A DNA stretch of 64,000 nt from an uncultured Collinsella sp. (GTDB taxonomy: Bacteria > Actinomycetota > Coriobacteriia > Coriobacteriales > Coriobacteriaceae). The stretch covers positions 1 to 64,000 of the forward strand of contig UQOJ01000005.1 of NCBI GenBank assembly GCA_900542635.1, in the 5' to 3' direction. A model generated the notes under the pieces. It saw nothing but the letters and a program-made list of their open reading frames with translations, searched no databases and was not told where the DNA came from. The position numbers were made by a program, and so were the translations under genes. Shown here piece after piece: positions 39,462 to 47,676 of the stretch. Position 1 is the stretch's first letter; every line of letters starts with the position of its first letter.

Positions 39462-40229
39462 ATGTCGAGTGAACCATATGCGATTCCGCCCAAAGATCGC
39501 GCCTTTGAGGGCATTCTTTGGTATATCAAACATTATGACCTGCAGAGTGGCGACCGGCTGTCCGCCGAGCGTGTGCTCTGTGAAGAGCTGGGCGTGTCGC
39601 GCACGGCGTTGCGTGCTGCGATCACGCGCCTTATTTCGTGCGGAACTTTGGAAAGCCGCCGCGGTTCGGGCACCTATGTGTGTCCTCCCAAACCGCTGAA
39701 CATCTTTCAGGAAACATGGAACTATACGCAGGCGGTGGAGAGGGTTGGCTCAAAGTCGACCGCACGCCTGGTTTGGTCCAAGGTCGTGTATGCCGATATC
39801 GATCTGGCCCAAAAAGCCCAGATTGACCTGGGCATGCCGCTCTTCTGCATTCGGCGCGTGCGTGTGGTCAACGGTTCTCCGGCATCGATCGAGACGGCTT
39901 ACGTCAATCTGTCTTTGTGCCCCTCGCTTCCCGATCATGATTTTGAGCAGGAGAGCCTCTACGACGTTTTGCTCAAAGAGGGGAATGTCCATGTGGCGCA
40001 CGGCAAGGAGCATATTTCCATCAGCCGTCTGAACGCCGACGAGGCCAAGTTACTGGGCGCTCAGGAGGGCACGCCGGTGTTTTACAAGGCTTCGCACGAG
40101 CGCGACGAGACCGATGGCTTTGTCGAGTATTGCAAGTCCGTGATTCTGCCGACCAAGTATCGTTTTGCCGATAACGGCGAGGCAGACGGCGTTGCGACGA
40201 AGGTGGGTGTCGAATGGCTGATGCAGTAG
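39462..40229 (+). CDS. GntR-family regulator with UTRA domain, first of a pair
   Basis: 255 aa. Winged helix at about 10-75 (DRAFEGILWYIKHYDLQSGDRL, ERVLCEELGVSRTALRAAI) followed by a UTRA effector-binding domain (about 90-240). GAGGAG is eight bases before the ATG at 39462. Its end overlaps the next GntR gene by 16 bases, so the two are co-translated. The pair stands upstream of a PTS/deglycase locus. FrlR, the regulator of E. coli fructoselysine genes, is of the same type. Confidence 0.88.
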   Translation: MSSEPYAIPPKDRAFEGILWYIKHYDLQSGDRLSAERVLCEELGVSRTALRAAITRLISCGTLESRRGSGTYVCPPKPLNIFQETWNYTQAVERVGSKSTARLVWSKVVYADIDLAQKAQIDLGMPLFCIRRVRVVNGSPASIETAYVNLSLCPSLPDHDFEQESLYDVLLKEGNVHVAHGKEHISISRLNADEAKLLGAQEGTPVFYKASHERDETDGFVEYCKSVILPTKYRFADNGEADGVATKVGVEWLMQ

Positions 40230-40927
40230 AAGACTTGCCGGTTTACAAGCAAATTCGCCGCTGCATTGCGGAGCGAATCGAGCGCGGCGACTACCCGACG
40301 GGCTCGATGATTCCGTCCGAAAACGAGCTGGCCGAGGAGTTTGGCACGACGCGCCTGACAATCCGAAGCGCCATGGACGAGCTGGTCAAAAGTGGCCAGA
40401 TTCGTCGCGTGCAGGGCAAAGGCGCCTTTGTGGGACACAAGTGGTTTGACGAGCACGAACGCAAGGGCGGCTTCCGTCAGTCGGTTCTGGCGTCGGGCGC
40501 GACGCCGTCGGTGCGCATCCTGGCGCGCTCCAAACGCTACGCCGGCCCGTATTACGCCGACCTGTTTGGCATCGCCGAGGACGATCTGCTTTACTCGGTG
40601 CGCCGTCTCAACTGCATTGATGGTGAGCCCGTATCGATCGAGATGACGCTGATTCCGTGTCCGCTGTTTCCGGGCATCGAAGACGTGGACATTTCGGTCT
40701 TCAGCCTGTTTGAGACCTATGACATGTTGGGGCGCAAGCCGGACAAGTCGATTGAGAAACTCGATATTGAAGCGCTGGGCGCACGCGATGCGAGTTTGCT
40801 CAATCTTGAGCCGGGCGATCTGGCGCTCGTACTGGAATGCCTGACCTATGACTCGAGTGGGCAGGCGATTGAGCATGCCAAGTCTTTTAACCGCGGCGAT
40901 GCCGGCGGATATACCTACAACTACTAG
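40214..40927 (+). CDS. GntR-family regulator with UTRA domain, second of a pair
   Basis: 237 aa. The N-terminal winged helix reads VYKQIRRCIAERIERGDY, then PSENELAEEFGTTRLTIRSAMDEL, with the UTRA domain from about 80 to 230. It overlaps the first GntR gene by 16 bases. Two adjacent, divergent HutC-type regulators may recognise the two variant half-sites (GGTATTAA and GGTATCA) seen at three promoters downstream; this is inference. Confidence 0.9.
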   Translation: MADAVEDLPVYKQIRRCIAERIERGDYPTGSMIPSENELAEEFGTTRLTIRSAMDELVKSGQIRRVQGKGAFVGHKWFDEHERKGGFRQSVLASGATPSVRILARSKRYAGPYYADLFGIAEDDLLYSVRRLNCIDGEPVSIEMTLIPCPLFPGIEDVDISVFSLFETYDMLGRKPDKSIEKLDIEALGARDASLLNLEPGDLALVLECLTYDSSGQAIEHAKSFNRGDAGGYTYNY

Positions 40928-40931
40928 CGTC

Positions 40932-40968
40932 TAGAGCGTCCCTGCGCACGGCGGGGGCGCTCGTTTTT
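40932..40968 (+). terminator. Terminator after the GntR pair
   Basis: GAGCGTCCCTGC pairs with GGCGGGGGCGCTC, followed by GTTTTT. Confidence 0.82.
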
Positions 40969-41043
40969 ACGGATATATGTCGCTTGACCGATGAGCGGCA
41001 AAAACTGACCGTCTACCGAGAGGGGAGGACGAAATCAAAAAAT

Positions 41044-41086
41044 CGGTATTAAAAACGGCTAACCTGTAATCGTTCACTGGTATTAA
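41044..41086 (+). promoter_or_regulatory. Deglycase copy 1 promoter with two GGTATTAA sites
   Basis: CGGTATTAAAA at 41044 and TGGTATTAA at 41078 flank TGTAAT (41065-41070), a likely -10. The same architecture recurs at 43360 and 46260. Confidence 0.6.
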
Positions 41087-41091
41087 GAACC

Positions 41092-41181
41092 TTTGAATTG
41101 TTGAGCTTGGGGCCAAGATGTCCACAAGGTTAAGCGGTGCGACGGGGCGGCAAGCCCGTCCATTCCGTGCGACAATTCAAA
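41092..41181 (+). other. Structured leader candidate before deglycase copy 1
   Basis: TTTGAATTGT (41092-41101) pairs with ACAATTCAAA (41172-41181). Inside, CTTGG/CCAAG (41106-41117) and GACGGG/CCCGTC (41141-41160) would form a multi-branch junction. It lies in the predicted 5' untranslated region. No known riboswitch class is recognised. Confidence 0.4.
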
Positions 41182-41202
41182 CTGCTCGTGAAAGGAGCGG
41201 GA

Positions 41203-42264
41203 ATGAAGGAGACCGAGAAGATCGAGATCATGCACTTCGACCAGGAGGGCTACCTCGAGGACGGCAGGAACGTCTACGAGGCCGGCAAGAAGATGACCGC
41301 CCTGGCCGACCGCGTGCACGAGGAGGGCTACGACGCCGTCTTCCTGATGGGCGTCGGCGGCACCTGGGACGAGTTCATGCAGCTCGAGTACCTCATGAAC
41401 AAGTTCGGCGACCGCGACCTCGAGGTCTACCTGATCCACGCCGCCGAGTGGAACGTCATGGGCCACAAGCGCATGACCGACAGGTCCGTCGTGCTGACCG
41501 CCTCCGAGTCCGGCACCACCCCCGAGGTGCTCGAGGCCGTCGGCAAGATGAGGGAGATGGGCGTGCGCGTCTTCGCCATGACCAACCCCGAGGGCAAGAT
41601 CGGGCAGGCCGTGGGCGCCGAGAACTGCGTCATGATGGCCTCCGACCACGGCGCCGGCGGCTGCGAGAAGGGCTACTACCTCGCCGACTGCTTCGGCCTG
41701 CGCCTGCTCAACCGCCGCGGCTGCTTCCCCAAGTTCGACCTGTTCATCGAGCAGACGAAGGACGTCTGGAAGGACATGCTCGACATCCGCAAGCGCTTCG
41801 AGCCGCGCGCCGAGGAGCTCGCCAGGAAGTACGCGCTGGCCGACTACACCATGTTCATCGGCTCGGGCGCGCTGTGGGGCGAGACCATCCTGTACTCCAT
41901 GTGCCTGCTCGAGGAGATGCAGTGGAAGCGCATCCGCCACATCACCTCGCACGACTTCTTCCACGGCACGCTCGAGCTGCTCGAGCCCGGCGTCCCGGTG
42001 TTCCTGTTCATGGGAGAGGACGAGTGCCGCGCCCTCGACGAGCGCGTCCGCGCCTTCCTCACCAGCGGCGTGACCGGCGACGAGGACTACGTCATCATCG
42101 ACACCGCCGAGTACGCGATCCCGGGCCTGGACGACGACTTCCGCGTCATCGTGTCGCCGTGGATCCTGTCCGTGCTGACCACCGACCGCCTCGCGCGCAA
42201 CTACGAGCTGGTCACCAAGCACAACCTCAAGTACCGCCGCTACTACCACCAGTTCGACTACTAA
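41203..42264 (+). CDS. frlB: SIS-domain Amadori-product 6-phosphate deglycase (FrlB-like), copy 1
   Basis: 353 aa with two SIS phosphosugar domains. It resembles FrlB, which splits fructoselysine 6-phosphate into lysine and glucose 6-phosphate. SIS motif 1 is LTASESGTTPE (98-108). The segment HGTLELLEPGVPVFLF (from 254) and the RRYYHQFDY end closely parallel FrlB. Glu238 and His254 are 16 residues apart, as are the catalytic Glu and His reported for FraB/FrlB enzymes. The ATG follows AAAGGAG. The CDS appears identical in DNA to the copy at 46353-47414. Third codon positions are almost all G or C, unlike neighbouring genes. Which adduct is cleaved (fructoselysine, glucoselysine or another) cannot be decided. 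Confidence 0.8.
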   Translation: MKETEKIEIMHFDQEGYLEDGRNVYEAGKKMTALADRVHEEGYDAVFLMGVGGTWDEFMQLEYLMNKFGDRDLEVYLIHAAEWNVMGHKRMTDRSVVLTASESGTTPEVLEAVGKMREMGVRVFAMTNPEGKIGQAVGAENCVMMASDHGAGGCEKGYYLADCFGLRLLNRRGCFPKFDLFIEQTKDVWKDMLDIRKRFEPRAEELARKYALADYTMFIGSGALWGETILYSMCLLEEMQWKRIRHITSHDFFHGTLELLEPGVPVFLFMGEDECRALDERVRAFLTSGVTGDEDYVIIDTAEYAIPGLDDDFRVIVSPWILSVLTTDRLARNYELVTKHNLKYRRYYHQFDY

Positions 42265-42285
42265 TTTCATTTGGGGGAAACCGCA

Positions 42286-42705
42286 ATGAGGCAATACATC
42301 TTCGCCAGCCACGCGCATTTTGCGACCGGCATCAAGGAGAGCACCGAGCTGCTCTCGGGCGCGCGCGATAACGTCCACGACCTGTCGATGTTTGTCGACG
42401 GCCGCACCGACGTCGCCGAGGAGGCCGCCAAGCTCCTGGCGACCTTCGACCCCGCCGACGACGTAATCGTGTGCACCGACCTGTTTGGCGGCAGCGTCAA
42501 CAACGAGTTCACCAAGATCGTCCAGACGCGCCCCAACACCTACCTGGTTGCCAACATGAATCTGCCGCTGCTGATCCAGCTGCTCTTTTCGGACCAGGAG
42601 GCTCCCGCCGATCAGGTTATCCGCGAGATCCTCGCGGCTGACGACACGCGCGTCAAGTTTGTCAACGACCTGCTGACCGATGCGGATGACGAGGAAGAGT
42701 TCTAG
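42286..42705 (+). CDS. PTS EIIA, mannose family
   Basis: 139 aa cytoplasmic phosphocarrier that receives phosphate from HPr. The active-site histidine is His9 in ASHAHFATG, and the VCTDLFGGSVNNEF segment is typical of the fold. GGGGGAA precedes the ATG, 21 bases after the deglycase stop, so it is co-transcribed with it. It feeds the EIIB at 42763. Confidence 0.9.
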   Translation: MRQYIFASHAHFATGIKESTELLSGARDNVHDLSMFVDGRTDVAEEAAKLLATFDPADDVIVCTDLFGGSVNNEFTKIVQTRPNTYLVANMNLPLLIQLLFSDQEAPADQVIREILAADDTRVKFVNDLLTDADDEEEF

Positions 42706-42762
42706 TCACCGCCTGCTATTAATGGGGCCGGGTTTCCGGCATGAGACCTTTGGGGGTCAATC

Positions 42763-43245
42763 ATGATTCAACTGCTTCGCGTCGACCATCGTCTGCTTCA
42801 TGGCCAGGTGGCCGTCTCTTGGGTCCAGGGCTTGGGCTCTGACTGCATCTTCTGCGTTGGCGACAAGGTTGCCAACGATCCCGTCTGGAAGACTACGCTC
42901 AAGATGGGAAAGCCGGCCAACGTCAAGCTCGTCATCAAGGACATGGAGCACGCCATCGAGGCCATCAACTCCGGTGTTACCGATAAGTACAAGATGATCA
43001 TCTGCGTCGCCAGCATCGCCGAGGCCAAGCAGCTTGTCGACGGTTGCCCGCAGATCACCTCCATCAACCTGGGCAACACCAAGTCCAAGGACGAGCAGCG
43101 TCCCGATGCCCGTAAGATCTCCCGCCAGATCTTTGTGACTGCTGCCGAGGAAGAGGACATTCGCGAGCTCGTCGGCCGCGGTGTCGAGGTCGAGATTCGC
43201 GCTCTGGCCGACGACCCCAAGGTCGATGCCCTAAGCGCCCTCTAA
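42763..43245 (+). CDS. PTS EIIB, mannose/sorbose family
   Basis: 160 aa. The phosphorylated histidine is His13 in RVDHRLLHGQV, the signature of mannose-family EIIB. It takes phosphate from EIIA and passes it to the sugar carried by EIIC/EIID. Length is normal. Together with EIIA, EIIC and EIID the set matches GfrABCD of Salmonella, a mannose-type PTS for fructoselysine and glucoselysine. Confidence 0.93.
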   Translation: MIQLLRVDHRLLHGQVAVSWVQGLGSDCIFCVGDKVANDPVWKTTLKMGKPANVKLVIKDMEHAIEAINSGVTDKYKMIICVASIAEAKQLVDGCPQITSINLGNTKSKDEQRPDARKISRQIFVTAAEEEDIRELVGRGVEVEIRALADDPKVDALSAL

Positions 43246-43359
43246 TTGGGAACCACGGGCGGCGCGCACGGCGCCGCCCCTATTCGTGGGCGTACCGGAT
43301 AAACGCTTTACCCGTTACCCCCATCTACCGTTCACCGGGAGTACACGCCCGTTGAGCGA

Positions 43360-43402
43360 TTGGTATTAAATAGTTTTCTCATGACTATATAATTGGTATC
43401 AA
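43360..43402 (+). promoter_or_regulatory. Internal PTS promoter with GGTATTAA and GGTATCA sites
   Basis: TTGGTATTAAATA at 43360, TATAAT at 43388-43393 and TTGGTATCAAAT at 43393, in the 294-base gap before EIIC. The second site overlaps the expected transcription start. Confidence 0.65.
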
Positions 43403-43539
43403 ATCATTTGCACCGGTTTAGGTGTTAACAGCACACCGGTACAAGCTGGATCTGTCTAGGCGATTGTCGGTATGGAAAAGGGCGCGCTGACAAGTCGGGA
43501 ATCGCCGCACGGATCCAAGAGGGATCAAAGGGAGGAACA

Positions 43540-44313
43540 ATGCTTGTTCAAGCGATCCTCATCGGACTTATCGCTGCCTTCGGTAAGCTCGATTATCAGC
43601 TCGGTACGCTCTATGCGTTCCGCCCGATCGTTCTGTGCCCGCTCGTCGGCATAGTCCTCGGGGACCCGCAGTCCGGCCTCGCCATCGGTGCGAGCCTCGA
43701 GCTGCTCTTCATGGGTTCAATCTCCATCGGCGCTTACGTGCCGCCCGATGAGTGTATTGGCGGTGTGCTCGCCTGCGCCTTCGCTATTCAGCTGGGTCAG
43801 AGCACCGAGGCCGCTATCGCGCTCGCGATGCCCATCGCCACTCTGTGCCTGGCCATTAAGAACGTCGTCAACGCCGGTATGCCCCTTCTGGTCGACCGTG
43901 CCGACGTCTTTGCCAGCAAGGGTAACCTCAAGGGTATCTACGCTATGCACTGGATTATCGGTCTCGTGATTGTCGTCCTGGCCTTTATCCTGTGCTCGGT
44001 CTCCTTCTATCTGGGTGCCGACGCCGTTCAGGGCCTGCTCGACTTCATCCCGACGTTCGTCCTCGATGGCTTTGGCGTCGCAGCCAACATCCTGCCTGCC
44101 ATGGGCTTCGCCATGCTCGGCCGTCTGGTGCTTACCAAGCAGCTCGTGCCGTTCTACTTCCTGGGCTTCCTGCTGTGCTCCTATGCCAACGTGCCCGTCC
44201 TCGGCGTCGCCCTGATCGCAATCATCATCGGCATCGACAAGTACGACCTGCTGGGCCTTGGTGGCGCCCAGTCCCAGCTTTCTGTGGAAGGGGATGAGGA
44301 CGATGACTTCTAA
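43540..44313 (+). CDS. PTS EIIC, mannose family
   Basis: 257 aa membrane permease subunit with about six to seven hydrophobic spans. PLVGIVLGDPQSGLAIGASLELLFMG is typical of mannose-family EIIC. GGGAGGAACA precedes the ATG. The end overlaps EIID. It has its own operator-flanked promoter upstream, separate from the EIIA/EIIB transcript. Confidence 0.92.
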   Translation: MLVQAILIGLIAAFGKLDYQLGTLYAFRPIVLCPLVGIVLGDPQSGLAIGASLELLFMGSISIGAYVPPDECIGGVLACAFAIQLGQSTEAAIALAMPIATLCLAIKNVVNAGMPLLVDRADVFASKGNLKGIYAMHWIIGLVIVVLAFILCSVSFYLGADAVQGLLDFIPTFVLDGFGVAANILPAMGFAMLGRLVLTKQLVPFYFLGFLLCSYANVPVLGVALIAIIIGIDKYDLLGLGGAQSQLSVEGDEDDDF

Positions 44314-45127
44314 TTCCGAGAACCAGATTACTCGCTCCGACCTCATTAAGAGCGCCGTGAACACCGGCGCCCTGGGCATGGAATTCTCCTGGACCTACTA
44401 CAAGCAGATGAACATTGCCTTCTGCCTGATGGTCGCCAACATGCTCAAGAAGATCTATGCCGGCCGTCCCGATGATTACGCCGAGGCCTTGCACCGTCAC
44501 AGCGCATTCTTCAACATCACCCCGCAGCTCGCTCCCTTCGTGGGCGGCATCGCGATGGCCATGGAAGAAAAGGTCGCTCGTGGCGAGGTTGAGCCCGAGA
44601 GCGTCAACGACATCAAGGCCGCCCTCATGGGTCCGCTTTCCGGCCTGGGTGACTCCTTCTTCCTGTCCACCCTGCGCGTCGTCGCCGCTGCCGTGGGCAT
44701 CAGCCTGTGCCAGGCCGGCAACGTCTTTGGCCCCATCGCCTTCCTGCTCGTCTACAACATCCCGGCGTTCCTGATTCGTATCTTTGGCGCTATCAAGGGT
44801 TATGAGCTAGGCATTGGCTTCCTCGACGAGGCTCAGAAGACCGGCCTGATGCAAAAGATCATGGCCTGCGTCGGCATTGTCGGCGTCATGGTCGTCGGCG
44901 CCATGAGCAAGGACATGTTCTGGGCTTCGTTGCCCATCGCCATTGGTCAGGGCGACTCCGCCCAGACTCTCCAGGACATCCTGGACGGTATCATGCCCGG
45001 TATGCTCGGTATGGCCGCCTTCTGGCTCTACTACTGGCTGCTCTCCAAGAAGATCAACCCGATGGTCCTGATCCTCTGCACCATGGTCGTGGGCATCATC
45101 GGCGCTTACTTTGGCGTGCTTGCCTAA
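44303..45127 (+). CDS. PTS EIID, mannose family
   Basis: 274 aa membrane subunit unique to mannose-family PTS. The N-terminal half carries FSWTYYKQMNIAFC and MALMGPLSGLGDS-type motifs (here KAALMGPLSGLGDSFF), and the C-terminal half has membrane spans. I chose ATG 44303, overlapping the EIIC stop by 11 bases; an ATG at 44294 would lie directly against the GGAAGGGG motif. It forms the channel with EIIC. Confidence 0.92.
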   Translation: MTSNSENQITRSDLIKSAVNTGALGMEFSWTYYKQMNIAFCLMVANMLKKIYAGRPDDYAEALHRHSAFFNITPQLAPFVGGIAMAMEEKVARGEVEPESVNDIKAALMGPLSGLGDSFFLSTLRVVAAAVGISLCQAGNVFGPIAFLLVYNIPAFLIRIFGAIKGYELGIGFLDEAQKTGLMQKIMACVGIVGVMVVGAMSKDMFWASLPIAIGQGDSAQTLQDILDGIMPGMLGMAAFWLYYWLLSKKINPMVLILCTMVVGIIGAYFGVLA

Positions 45128-45175
45128 TATGTTCGAATCGCGCTTCCATCGCGTCTAACGGTTGCGTCGATCTTT

Positions 45176-45214
45176 GGGGGGCTTGTCGCATCTGCGGCGG
45201 CCCCCTGTTTTTTA
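45176..45214 (+). terminator. Terminator after EIID
   Basis: GGGGGC pairs with GCCCCC across a 17-base loop, followed by TGTTTTTT. It would partly separate the epimerase gene from the PTS transcript. Confidence 0.7.
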
Positions 45215-45239
45215 AAACTCCGTACGAAAGGGGAGGGCT

Positions 45240-46085
45240 ATGGTCGTACCCGAGCTTTCGCTCATGAACATCAACCATCGTTACTACAGCATCGAGACGT
45301 TTTTTAAGGCTGCAGGTGAGGCCGGCTATCGCAATATCGAGCTGTGGACCGGCTCGATGCACCTGTATGTGGATTGCCATGAGCACGATTCGGTGGATAA
45401 GATTCGCGATCTTGCCGCCCAATACGGTATCAAGATCGTGTGCGTGTGCCCCGAGCAGAACAACCCCAAGCCGTGGAACGTCGCGGTGCGCGGTGAGGCG
45501 GGCCAAAAACGCATCCTCTCGTACTTTAAGAATGTGATCGACGTTGCCGTTGAGTTGGGCGTGCCGCAGATTCTGGTGACGAGTGGTTGGGCCTATCTGG
45601 ACGAGCCGGCTGAGGACGCCTGGGCCCGCAGCGTTGCCATGCTGCGCTCGGTGTGCGACTACGCCGATACGTGCGGCATTCGCGTCGCGCTCGAGGCCCT
45701 GCAGCCGTCGGAGTCCGTGTTGGTCAACACCGCACAGGATGTCGCGCGCATCCTCGAGGCGGTCGATCGTCCCAACCTGAAGGCCTGTATCGACTTTGGC
45801 GCCATGGAAGTTGCCGGCGACACGATCGACGGCTACTTTGAGGTTTTGGGCGACAAGATCGTTCACACCCACTTTGTAGATGTGGGCGGCGGCACGACGC
45901 ATCTTGCCTGGGGCGACGGCGAGCGTGATATGCGTGCCGACCTCGAGGCACTCATGCGTCACGGCTATACGGGCTATGTCTCGGCCGAGACGTGTGATGG
46001 CCGCTACTATCAGGATCCGTCCAAGGCGACGACTCAGGTTATCGAGATGTATCGCCGTGTGACAGCGGAGATGGAAGCCGAATAA
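45240..46085 (+). CDS. frlC: Sugar phosphate isomerase/epimerase of the FrlC type
   Basis: 281 aa TIM-barrel protein (AP endonuclease 2 superfamily). It follows the plan of FrlC, which epimerises psicoselysine to fructoselysine: ALEALQPSESVLVNTAQDV, KACIDFGAMEVAGDTIDGYF and LGDKIVHTHFVDVGG align in order with the metal-binding Glu, Asp and His positions of FrlC. AGGGGAGG precedes the ATG. Its place between a mannose-type PTS and FrlB-like deglycases is the best support for the Amadori assignment. A generic hydroxypyruvate isomerase or tagatose epimerase role cannot be excluded. Confidence 0.7.
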   Translation: MVVPELSLMNINHRYYSIETFFKAAGEAGYRNIELWTGSMHLYVDCHEHDSVDKIRDLAAQYGIKIVCVCPEQNNPKPWNVAVRGEAGQKRILSYFKNVIDVAVELGVPQILVTSGWAYLDEPAEDAWARSVAMLRSVCDYADTCGIRVALEALQPSESVLVNTAQDVARILEAVDRPNLKACIDFGAMEVAGDTIDGYFEVLGDKIVHTHFVDVGGGTTHLAWGDGERDMRADLEALMRHGYTGYVSAETCDGRYYQDPSKATTQVIEMYRRVTAEMEAE

Positions 46086-46097
46086 CTAAACTGCGCG

Positions 46098-46140
46098 GTT
46101 GCGCCGGAAACGCTTGGGCGGGTCTGGCGCAACGCTTTTA
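46098..46140 (+). terminator. Terminator after the epimerase gene
   Basis: GTTGCGCC pairs with GGCGCAAC, followed by GCTTTTA. Confidence 0.7.
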
Positions 46141-46259
46141 TAGCTGGCGAGTTGTGGGGAACCCGTTGGCAGTAGCGCTCGAAATAGACAACTATTGGCG
46201 TTGTAATACCACTCGGGCGAGGAAACCGACCGTTCGCCGCAAATCTCCGTGAGTTTGGA

Positions 46260-46303
46260 TTGGTATTAAATAACAAGCAATCGTATGGCTATAATTGGTA
46301 TCA
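46260..46303 (+). promoter_or_regulatory. Deglycase copy 2 promoter with GGTATTAA and GGTATCA sites
   Basis: TTGGTATTAAATA at 46260, a consensus TATAAT at 46290-46295 and TTGGTATCA at 46295. This is the same arrangement as 43360. Confidence 0.65.
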
Positions 46304-46352
46304 GCAAGAAGCGCGATGTATAGAATTGCGCACATGTGATGGGAGGACACAC

Positions 46353-47414
46353 ATGAAGGAGACCGAGAAGATCGAGATCATGCACTTCGACCAGGAGGGC
46401 TACCTCGAGGACGGCAGGAACGTCTACGAGGCCGGCAAGAAGATGACCGCCCTGGCCGACCGCGTGCACGAGGAGGGCTACGACGCCGTCTTCCTGATGG
46501 GCGTCGGCGGCACCTGGGACGAGTTCATGCAGCTCGAGTACCTCATGAACAAGTTCGGCGACCGCGACCTCGAGGTCTACCTGATCCACGCCGCCGAGTG
46601 GAACGTCATGGGCCACAAGCGCATGACCGACAGGTCCGTCGTGCTGACCGCCTCCGAGTCCGGCACCACCCCCGAGGTGCTCGAGGCCGTCGGCAAGATG
46701 AGGGAGATGGGCGTGCGCGTCTTCGCCATGACCAACCCCGAGGGCAAGATCGGGCAGGCCGTGGGCGCCGAGAACTGCGTCATGATGGCCTCCGACCACG
46801 GCGCCGGCGGCTGCGAGAAGGGCTACTACCTCGCCGACTGCTTCGGCCTGCGCCTGCTCAACCGCCGCGGCTGCTTCCCCAAGTTCGACCTGTTCATCGA
46901 GCAGACGAAGGACGTCTGGAAGGACATGCTCGACATCCGCAAGCGCTTCGAGCCGCGCGCCGAGGAGCTCGCCAGGAAGTACGCGCTGGCCGACTACACC
47001 ATGTTCATCGGCTCGGGCGCGCTGTGGGGCGAGACCATCCTGTACTCCATGTGCCTGCTCGAGGAGATGCAGTGGAAGCGCATCCGCCACATCACCTCGC
47101 ACGACTTCTTCCACGGCACGCTCGAGCTGCTCGAGCCCGGCGTCCCGGTGTTCCTGTTCATGGGAGAGGACGAGTGCCGCGCCCTCGACGAGCGCGTCCG
47201 CGCCTTCCTCACCAGCGGCGTGACCGGCGACGAGGACTACGTCATCATCGACACCGCCGAGTACGCGATCCCGGGCCTGGACGACGACTTCCGCGTCATC
47301 GTGTCGCCGTGGATCCTGTCCGTGCTGACCACCGACCGCCTCGCGCGCAACTACGAGCTGGTCACCAAGCACAACCTCAAGTACCGCCGCTACTACCACC
47401 AGTTCGACTACTAA
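46353..47414 (+). CDS. frlB: SIS-domain Amadori-product 6-phosphate deglycase (FrlB-like), copy 2
   Basis: 353 aa, the same protein as the copy at 41203-42264 with an apparently identical coding sequence. Identity begins at the ATG and ends at the TAA. The upstream bases (GGGAGGACACAC here, AAAGGAGCGGGA there) and the downstream bases differ completely. It has its own operator-flanked promoter and terminator, so the two copies can be expressed separately. The same catalytic Glu238/His254 pair is present. Confidence 0.8.
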   Translation: MKETEKIEIMHFDQEGYLEDGRNVYEAGKKMTALADRVHEEGYDAVFLMGVGGTWDEFMQLEYLMNKFGDRDLEVYLIHAAEWNVMGHKRMTDRSVVLTASESGTTPEVLEAVGKMREMGVRVFAMTNPEGKIGQAVGAENCVMMASDHGAGGCEKGYYLADCFGLRLLNRRGCFPKFDLFIEQTKDVWKDMLDIRKRFEPRAEELARKYALADYTMFIGSGALWGETILYSMCLLEEMQWKRIRHITSHDFFHGTLELLEPGVPVFLFMGEDECRALDERVRAFLTSGVTGDEDYVIIDTAEYAIPGLDDDFRVIVSPWILSVLTTDRLARNYELVTKHNLKYRRYYHQFDY

Positions 47415-47465
47415 GAGCTGGTCACGGGTCCGATATCTTGGCTGGTTGATATCTCGATCCTGCAC

Positions 47466-47499
47466 AAGGGCGTCCGCAATTGCGCGGGTGCCCTTTTTG
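47466..47499 (+). terminator. Terminator after deglycase copy 2
   Basis: AAGGGCGTCCGC pairs with GCGGGTGCCCTT around CAATTGC and is followed by TTTTT. Confidence 0.85.
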
Positions 47500-47609
47500 C
47501 GTTGTGACAAGAGACTGCTGCTAACCGCTTGCCCTATGTTTCCAAATGAATACGGTGTGAGCCGAGGAGGACGATTCTCCCCGCAAACACTCTAGTATGC
47601 TAAAGTACC

Positions 47610-47642
47610 CAGAAGACCGGCGGAGCTATGCCGGTCTTCTGC
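47610..47642 (+). other. Hairpin in the his operon leader
   Basis: AGAAGACCGGC pairs perfectly with GCCGGTCTTCT. It lies about 40 bases before hisZG and could act as an attenuator or processing stem. No histidine-rich leader peptide and no T-box sequence is visible. Confidence 0.5.
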
Positions 47643-47676
47643 TCTATATGAAACACAGCATGAGGAGGCTCACCAG

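Noticed and set aside
47415..47676. Histidine-codon leader peptide for the his operon
   Set aside because: Short frames exist but none carries a run of His codons; only a stem-loop is supported.
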